A stretch of 64,000 bases of DNA from Chloroflexota bacterium (GTDB lineage Bacteria > Chloroflexota > Anaerolineae > Anaerolineales > UBA4823), in the NCBI GenBank assembly GCA_029265355.1, contig JAJUJL010000016.1, positions 56,802 to 120,801 of the forward strand, given 5' to 3'. Positions 60,401 through 64,000 of this stretch are shown here, piece after piece. Below the pieces are notes generated by a model. The model had not been told where the DNA came from. It saw only the letters and a program-made list of their open reading frames with translations, and did no database searches. Positions within the stretch are counted from its first letter, which is position 1. The number at the start of each line of letters is the position of its first letter. The translations under genes were made by a program, and so were the position numbers.

Positions 60401-62526
60401 CCGCTGGGCGACAACGCATGTATCGCAGCGGCGATCTGGCTCGCATGAGACCAGATGGAAACCTCGAATTCATGGGTCGCGCTGACCAGCAAGTGAAGGT
60501 TCGCGGTTTTCGCATCGAGCCCGGCGAGATCGAAGCAGCCTTGCTCAGCTTCCCGGGCATCCTGGAATGTGCGGTCACTGTGCACACCCCCCAGGCAATG
60601 GATGAGATGCCCGCCTCTCAGCGCCTGGTAGCCTACCTGGTTTCGCAGGCTCAGCCAGCCCCTGATCCACGCGACTTGAATCGCTACCTGCGTGGAATGC
60701 TGCCAGAATACATGATCCCGGCTGCGTATGTTTATTTAGACCAGATGCCGCGCACACCCAGCAATAAGATCGATCGCAAAGCGCTGCCCGAGCCGGCTGG
60801 CAGGGCCGCCTTGGATGGCTGGGACATTCCTGGCAATGAATTCCAGGCGCCGCGCGATGCCAAAGAGACGCTGTTGGCAGACATCTGGTCGCAACTGCTC
60901 GGGCTCGAGCAGGTCAGCGTCAACGATAACTTCTTCGAGTTGGGCGGCGACTCGATCCTGGCAATCCAGGTCGTTTCACGAGCCGCCAAAGCCGGCCTGA
61001 ACCTTACGCCGCGCCAGGTCTTCCAATATCCCACTATCGCTCAATTGGCGCGGGTTGGGCGCGATATTGCCGCCCAGGAACGCGTTGGGGAACCTGGCGC
61101 TCAGGAGCCAGCCCCGCTCACACCCGTGCAAGCCTGGTTCTTCGAACAACAACTCCCTGAACCTCAGCATTGGAATCAAACCGTGCTCTTGCAGGTCCAC
61201 CAGCGCTTAGATCCACTCATTCTAAAGGAGACGGTAAAGCAACTGATCGCACAGCACCCGACCATTGGGCTGCGTTTCGAGCGCAACCCATATGGCTGGC
61301 AGCAATCTCTCGCCGATGTGCAAGTGGATCAAGTCTTCCACTGGCACGATCTGAGCGCTTTGCCGGCCGCCAGCCAGAGCGCCTCAGTTGAACAACACTC
61401 GGCCAGTTACCAGTCCAGCCTGGATCTCTCGAACGGACCCTTGCTGCGCATCGTTTATTTTGATCTTGGGCCTGACCAGCCTGCCCGGTTGTTACTGCTG
61501 GCGCACCACCTGGTGATCGATGGGGTGTCCTGGCGCATTCTATTGGAAGACATGCAAACGATTTACCATCACCTGGAGCAGCACAGCACGCCTCCCAGGC
61601 TGCCGCCCTCGGTGTCATACCTGCAATGGGCAAAACAGCTCTCGGAAGCTGCTCACTCGAGCTGGCTGCAAGATCAGTTGCCATACTGGTTGGAAATGTC
61701 CAGGCGTCAGGCGCCTCATCTGCCGCTCGATGACCCAGATGGCGCCAATACGGAAGAAACTGCCAGCAGCATCCTGGTTGAATTAACCCCTGAGGAAACT
61801 CAACTCCTGCTTCGATTGATTCCGGAACTGTACGGCGCAGACATTCAGGATGCTCTCCTGGCAGCCCTGGCGCAAGCCTACGCCGAGTGGAGCAATGGAA
61901 GAGAACTACTGCTTGATCTTGAACATCATGGTCGAGAGGCATTCCTGGATGATCTGGATCTATCTCGCACAGTGGGCTGGTTTACTTCCATCTTTCCAGT
62001 GCGCTTTGAACTGCACAACCCGGACGATCCCGATTATGCGTTGAAGTCGATCAAGGAGCAGTTACGAAGGGTGCCTCAGAAAGGGTTAGGCTTTGGATTG
62101 CTGCGTTATCTGCACCCAGAATGGAAAACAGAGTTCAGCCGCCTACCCGGCCTAAAACCCATGATCAGCTTCAACTATCTGGGCCAGTTTGATTCATTGT
62201 TCTCACAGCAGGGAACATTCAGCCTGGCCCCAGAGCAAACAGGCCCGGCGCGTAGCCCTAAAAGTCACCGTCCCCATCTGATCAGCCTCAATGGCGGCAT
62301 TTATCAAAACCGGCTGCGCATCGAGTGGACTTTCAGCAGAGCTATTCATAAACCAGAAACCATTGCCTGGCTAACCGAACGATTTCTCGTGCGCATGCGC
62401 GAGATCATCCGGGCCTGCCAGCAAAAACAAGAGGTGGAATATACACCGGCCGATTTTCAGGATATCGACTTGAGCGACGGCGAAATCGATGCCCTCCTCC
62501 GAGAGATCGGAAGCAGTGGATCGTGA
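54412..62526 (+). CDS. Lipopeptide synthetase 2: C-A-PCP-C-A-PCP-E
   Basis: This is a 2704-residue nonribosomal peptide synthetase with two modules and a terminal epimerase. Module 1 has a C domain with HHIVYDGW at 203-210, an A domain with YTSGSTGKPKG at 686, and a carrier Ser1081 in GGDS. Module 2 has a C domain with HHMIADGW at 1283-1290, an A domain with YTSGSTGLPKG at 1772, and a carrier Ser2181 in GGDS. Residues about 2215-2690 form an epimerisation domain, with HHLVIDGVSW at 2365 and SRTVGWFTSIFPV. The last residue is therefore made D. Putative codes are D-A-Q-C-M-G-M-V-D-K (Gln/Glu-like) and D-G-A-L-V-A-A-V-A-K (hydrophobic). The start overlaps synthetase 1 by ATGA. The whole ORF is uninterrupted. 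Confidence 0.95.
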   Translation: MKNALLDTHASQEPANQPPTEQLAARLAALSPEKQALLALRLKKKIENTTGTARSTSSNLPIQPRPDQTRYPLSHAQQRLWFLNQFEPDSPYYNVSAALRIRGPLDIAAFEHSLNVILERHEILRARFMIREGLPVQIIAPHLTLSLPLTDLSHLPSTEQDDAFRSAADLELRQPFDLQHGPLLRARLLRLGVDTHILLLTIHHIVYDGWSTKILIQELSTLYTHFKNAARECAAPGKAVLAELPLQYADYAYWQNEYLQSQAIQAQMRYWEGQLQPAPPVLELPSDRPRPSVLSHRGAHHVFDVPAELYKKLLQLCRSENVTLFMALLAAFEVLLYRYTRQTDFGVGIPVANRTRREWENLIGFFVNTLVMRAQIADEDSFRSLLARTQKTALGAFSHQEVPFEMLVDRFQPQRDMSRSPLFQVMFDLQEDALERLSLDDLQIELLEYESGAAKFDLMLMMAVSSQGLRGAFEYNTDLFDATTIQRMAGHLLTLLSSLASNPDQPISTLPMLTPDELHLLLETWNDTTLEYPAEQTWQAAFEAQAARTPDAPAVVYEDELLTYRQLNQRANCIAHALARRGVGAESVVGLYCERGVDLVAGVLGILKAGGAYLPLDPSYPNERLAYMVEDARVDLIITQKCTLEDSVPWQAQLLPVEDIYHQAPASNHENPALRSAPDNLAYVIYTSGSTGKPKGVQITHRSAMHLAAALHQRIYASHTRSHLRISLNAPLSFDASVQQLVMLTHGHTLVIIPQAIRLDGPALLDYIRCQRIDGFDCVPSQLKLLLAAGLLESDWVPSILMPGGEAIDPATWERLAQATITEVYNMYGPTECTVDSTIGWVRMSPGRPTIGRPVANARLYILDSHQQPVPVGVPGELYIGGAGVGRGYMNQPELTHQRFIPDRFSNTPQARLYRTGDLARYLPDGNVEFLGRIDHQVKVHGHRIELGEIEAALKEHPAIQDAAVLLREDHPGEQRLVAYFISDQEAIPSTAELRAHLRQKLPAYMIPNLFLLQESFPLTPNGKVDRKAFPAPDRHRSLTEQPGLAPRNALERLLVEKWRQVLHCEQIGIQDNFFELGGDSIQAAVLANQLQDALGQKINVRMLFTFPTVMELASNLVKDFPALSSLNSTDSSLAGKAAANLPPLQPAAEKVLSFAQQRLWFLEHMQPGSPLYNIAGAVRIRGLLDVPALTQAIHGVIARHDTLRTRFETVDGKPVVIVEPEVEVPIPVIDLTNLALPDAEQKALSLAEEQARQPFNLSVAPLLRMHIYRLSEQDYLAALVLHHMIADGWSIGVFVREMAACYRLAQHSVGSMLDTLPLLPVQYTDYAFWQHKWLEGEPGAESPMESQLAYWRSQLAGLPPVLELPTDQPRPAEMSYKGDLVHFVLPASLSWKLKELSQAEGVTLFAVLMAAWQALLSRYSGQEDIAVGFPVAGRNRSELENLIGFFVNTLVLRTDFSGEPSFLQVLHRVHQAISEAHAHQDVPFEMLVNELQPQRDLSHSPLFQAMFAFQNTPDQTLHLPGVQLETIPLSSGTAKFDLTLSMQDQGGALRGSLEYSTDLFRPETIQRMLRRFEKLLQELCADPNGSVFRFSLLLEDERQAFFSAWNETTAPYPANQTLHQLFEAQVERSPHACALQFQSDEISYQQLNAQANQLAHYLLRLGVATDQIVALRLENPVERIVSMLAVLKAGGAYLPLSPHTPLQRLEFILQDAGARILITSSRLAAQLDSSPGLRAAFRQVCLDLEQVEISQHSTSNPGRLVEPENLAYVIYTSGSTGLPKGVLVEHGGVCNLASAYIQKFNLGENSRVLSFFDYIFDGSVADIFPTLLSGARLSLIADEDRLPGAELATTIRQQAITHMVLTPSALSSLPLSAAQYLETIVSAGENCSREVAARWMQARPGIRFFNAYGPTEASVAASWYEVTDLAAFQRSVPIGRPLPNVRIYLLDKHLQPSPPGIPGEIFIAGPGIARGYLNRPELDAERFLPDPFYQNGENHPAGRQRMYRSGDLARMRPDGNLEFMGRADQQVKVRGFRIEPGEIEAALLSFPGILECAVTVHTPQAMDEMPASQRLVAYLVSQAQPAPDPRDLNRYLRGMLPEYMIPAAYVYLDQMPRTPSNKIDRKALPEPAGRAALDGWDIPGNEFQAPRDAKETLLADIWSQLLGLEQVSVNDNFFELGGDSILAIQVVSRAAKAGLNLTPRQVFQYPTIAQLARVGRDIAAQERVGEPGAQEPAPLTPVQAWFFEQQLPEPQHWNQTVLLQVHQRLDPLILKETVKQLIAQHPTIGLRFERNPYGWQQSLADVQVDQVFHWHDLSALPAASQSASVEQHSASYQSSLDLSNGPLLRIVYFDLGPDQPARLLLLAHHLVIDGVSWRILLEDMQTIYHHLEQHSTPPRLPPSVSYLQWAKQLSEAAHSSWLQDQLPYWLEMSRRQAPHLPLDDPDGANTEETASSILVELTPEETQLLLRLIPELYGADIQDALLAALAQAYAEWSNGRELLLDLEHHGREAFLDDLDLSRTVGWFTSIFPVRFELHNPDDPDYALKSIKEQLRRVPQKGLGFGLLRYLHPEWKTEFSRLPGLKPMISFNYLGQFDSLFSQQGTFSLAPEQTGPARSPKSHRPHLISLNGGIYQNRLRIEWTFSRAIHKPETIAWLTERFLVRMREIIRACQQKQEVEYTPADFQDIDLSDGEIDALLREIGSSGS

Positions 62527-62553
62527 GTTGCCCCGCGCATTCCATCAGGTATC

Positions 62554-62581
62554 AGGAGGCGGTGCCAACACCGGTTGAACC
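62554..62581 (+). promoter_or_regulatory. Distant Shine-Dalgarno bridged by a hairpin before synthetase 3
   Basis: AGGAGG (62554-62559) lies 22 bases before the ATG at 62582. GGTG-CCAA-CACC (62561-62572) between them can fold, which would bring the effective spacing to about ten bases. No nearer ribosome binding site is visible. Confidence 0.4.
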
Positions 62582-64000
62582 ATGACCAAACGCAACATAG
62601 AGGCAGTTTACTCTCTTTCACCCATGCAAAAAGGCATGTTATTCCACACTGCTCTGGAGCCAGCCAGCGGCGTTTACTTTGAGCAGACCTACTGCACCCT
62701 GCGCGGTGAATTGCAGGTGGAGCTCTTCCGCCAGGCATGGGAGAGTGCAATCAGGCGGCATGCCATCTTGCGCACCTGCTTCGCCTGGAAAAACCTGGAC
62801 AAGATGCTGCAGGTGGTGCAGCGCGAGGTCAACCTTCCATTTGAGGTGCTGGATTGGCGCGCTCTGCCCGCCGAAGAGCAAGCGCGCAAACTGGAAGATT
62901 ACCTCCAGCAAGACCGGCGCAGAGGCTTCGACCTTTCCAAGGCGCCCCTGCTGCGGCTGGCTTTGATGCGCACAGGAGAGAACAGCTACTACTTTGTCTG
63001 GTCACACCACCACATTTTGCTGGATGGCTGGTCGCTGCCGTTGCTGCTGAAAGACGTGCTTGGCAGCTATCAATCGCTTCTTTCTGGCAAACGAGCAGAT
63101 GAGCCTCCGGTTCGCCCTTACCGTGACTATATTCGCTGGTTGGAAAAACAGGACTATGAAAGCGCTCGCTCATTCTGGCAGCAAAATCTCAGCCTCGACC
63201 AGGTGCAGGCCACGCTGCCCTTGAAGCGCTCGCCTGATTCCCTGGAATTGGAAAACCGTGGATACCGCGAGATCGAAATTCACCTTGCCGAAGAAGCGAC
63301 TGCCGCATTGAGTGCCTTTGCCCGCCAAAACGGCCTCACCATGAGCACGCTCATCCAGGGGGCCTGGTGCCAGCTCCTTCACCGCTATACGGGCGAAGAA
63401 CGCGTCATCTGCGGCGTAACAGTTTCCGGGAGGCCGGCAGATTTGGATGGCGCTGAGAGCATGCTCGGTTTATTCATCAACACTTTGCCCTTGAGCGTAA
63501 AAATCGACCAAAATCTGGAAACGTTGCATTGGCTGAAAGCGCTCCAGGATCAGATGGCGGAAATCAATCAATATCATTTCTGTCCCCTGGCGCAAATTCA
63601 GGAATGGTGCGGCGTGTCTTCCCGACAACCACTCTTTGAAACCATCATCGTTTACGAGAATTACCCTGCGCTCAGCTCACTCGAGGCGCTATCAGGCAAA
63701 CTCCAGATCGAAAACGTGCACAGCATCGAGCAAACCAACTATCCGCTGTGCCTGGTGTCAGCGCCTGGAGAGAAACTCCCACTCAAAATTGCCTTCGATC
63801 AGCGCTACCTTGGGGCCGAGGAAGTCCAGCGTATGCTGGGGCACCTGCAGACCCTGCTACAGAGCTTCGCCGAACACCCCAACGCCCCCCTGCTCGAGCT
63901 GCCAATGCTCACCCCCGATGAACAACAGCAGTTGCTCGTCGCCTGGAACAACACCGCTGCCAGCCTGAGCTTCGATCCCGTCCACTACACCATCGAGCGC
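62582..64000 (+). CDS. Lipopeptide synthetase 3, N-terminal C domain (cut by window edge)
   Basis: The reading frame is open to the end of the window (473 codons) and is absent from the ORF track. It encodes a complete condensation domain beginning IEAVYSLSPMQKGMLFHT, with HHHILLDGWS at 142-151 and CGVTVSGRP further on, then the start of the linker (LVAWNNTAASLSFDP) that normally leads into an adenylation domain. Because the preceding protein ends in an epimerase, this should be a DCL-type domain that takes a D-configured donor. Its SPMQKGMLFH opening is typical of domains that follow an E domain. Later modules and the release domain lie outside the window. Confidence 0.92.
   Translation, partial: MTKRNIEAVYSLSPMQKGMLFHTALEPASGVYFEQTYCTLRGELQVELFRQAWESAIRRHAILRTCFAWKNLDKMLQVVQREVNLPFEVLDWRALPAEEQARKLEDYLQQDRRRGFDLSKAPLLRLALMRTGENSYYFVWSHHHILLDGWSLPLLLKDVLGSYQSLLSGKRADEPPVRPYRDYIRWLEKQDYESARSFWQQNLSLDQVQATLPLKRSPDSLELENRGYREIEIHLAEEATAALSAFARQNGLTMSTLIQGAWCQLLHRYTGEERVICGVTVSGRPADLDGAESMLGLFINTLPLSVKIDQNLETLHWLKALQDQMAEINQYHFCPLAQIQEWCGVSSRQPLFETIIVYENYPALSSLEALSGKLQIENVHSIEQTNYPLCLVSAPGEKLPLKIAFDQRYLGAEEVQRMLGHLQTLLQSFAEHPNAPLLELPMLTPDEQQQLLVAWNNTAASLSFDPVHYTIER

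Noticed and set aside
1-64000. CRISPR arrays, insertion sequences, integrases, rRNA or tRNA genes
   Set aside because: No regularly spaced repeats, transposase or integrase motifs, or recognisable tRNA or rRNA strings were seen on reading either strand.

Overview
The window reads as chromosomal DNA of a free-living Chloroflexota bacterium, probably of the Anaerolineae/Caldilineae type. This is an inference from gene content: a DUF3417-type alpha-glucan phosphorylase, a fused LutB-LutC protein, an ABC exporter operon with a CARDB-like secreted protein and a YIP1 protein, a sortase without an evident outer membrane, and a degenerate family-B DNA polymerase cassette. No rRNA, tRNA, CRISPR array, insertion sequence or phage gene was found.

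Layout. 1-5.3 kb: start of glgP (minus strand, cut by the window edge), a lactate-utilisation pair (lutA, fused lutB-lutC) and an HtrA-like lipoprotein protease. 5.3-15.7 kb: a minus-strand run of closely spaced genes, read from dynamin-like GTPase through a small membrane protein, selA, an M24 peptidase, tsaD, a multi-span membrane protein and a hybrid histidine kinase to a YpdA-like flavoprotein. 15.8-23.2 kb: alr (plus) facing a branched-chain-amino-acid-type ABC importer operon, livJHMGF, that ends in an EamA exporter. 23.7-29.3 kb: an S1-domain protein behind a perfect consensus promoter, then the YIP1/ATPase/CARDB/permease operon. 29.4-33.5 kb: divergent dnaK and dnaA. 33.5-43.9 kb: housekeeping and small regulatory genes (AI-2E permease, sortase, aspartase, imidazolonepropionase, HD protein, response regulator, SuhB, SurE, FAD oxidoreductase, LuxR-type regulator). 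44-47.2 kb: a three-gene cassette of a RecA-like protein, a small protein and a family-B DNA polymerase with altered catalytic motifs. 47.2-48.8 kb: intergenic DNA rich in RNA structure around one secreted, membrane-anchored protein. 48.8-64 kb: a lipopeptide synthetase, FAAL-PCP-C-A-PCP / C-A-PCP-C-A-PCP-E / C..., running off the right edge.

How the genes work together. The FAAL loads a fatty acid on the first carrier protein, a condensation domain passes it to the first amino acid, and two further modules plus a terminal epimerase build an N-acylated peptide with a D-residue, handed to a third synthetase that starts with a condensation domain. The liv operon imports amino acids while its last gene encodes a likely exporter. 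The lut genes feed lactate electrons to the respiratory chain.

The most unusual items are the polymerase cassette, the predicted small RNA and structured leaders at 47.2-48.7 kb, and a recurring promoter layout in which a TATAAT-like box lies 6-7 bases before a start codon that has no ribosome binding site. The last item suggests leaderless mRNAs for at least five genes. All coordinates and motifs were read by eye from the sequence; no database search was possible.
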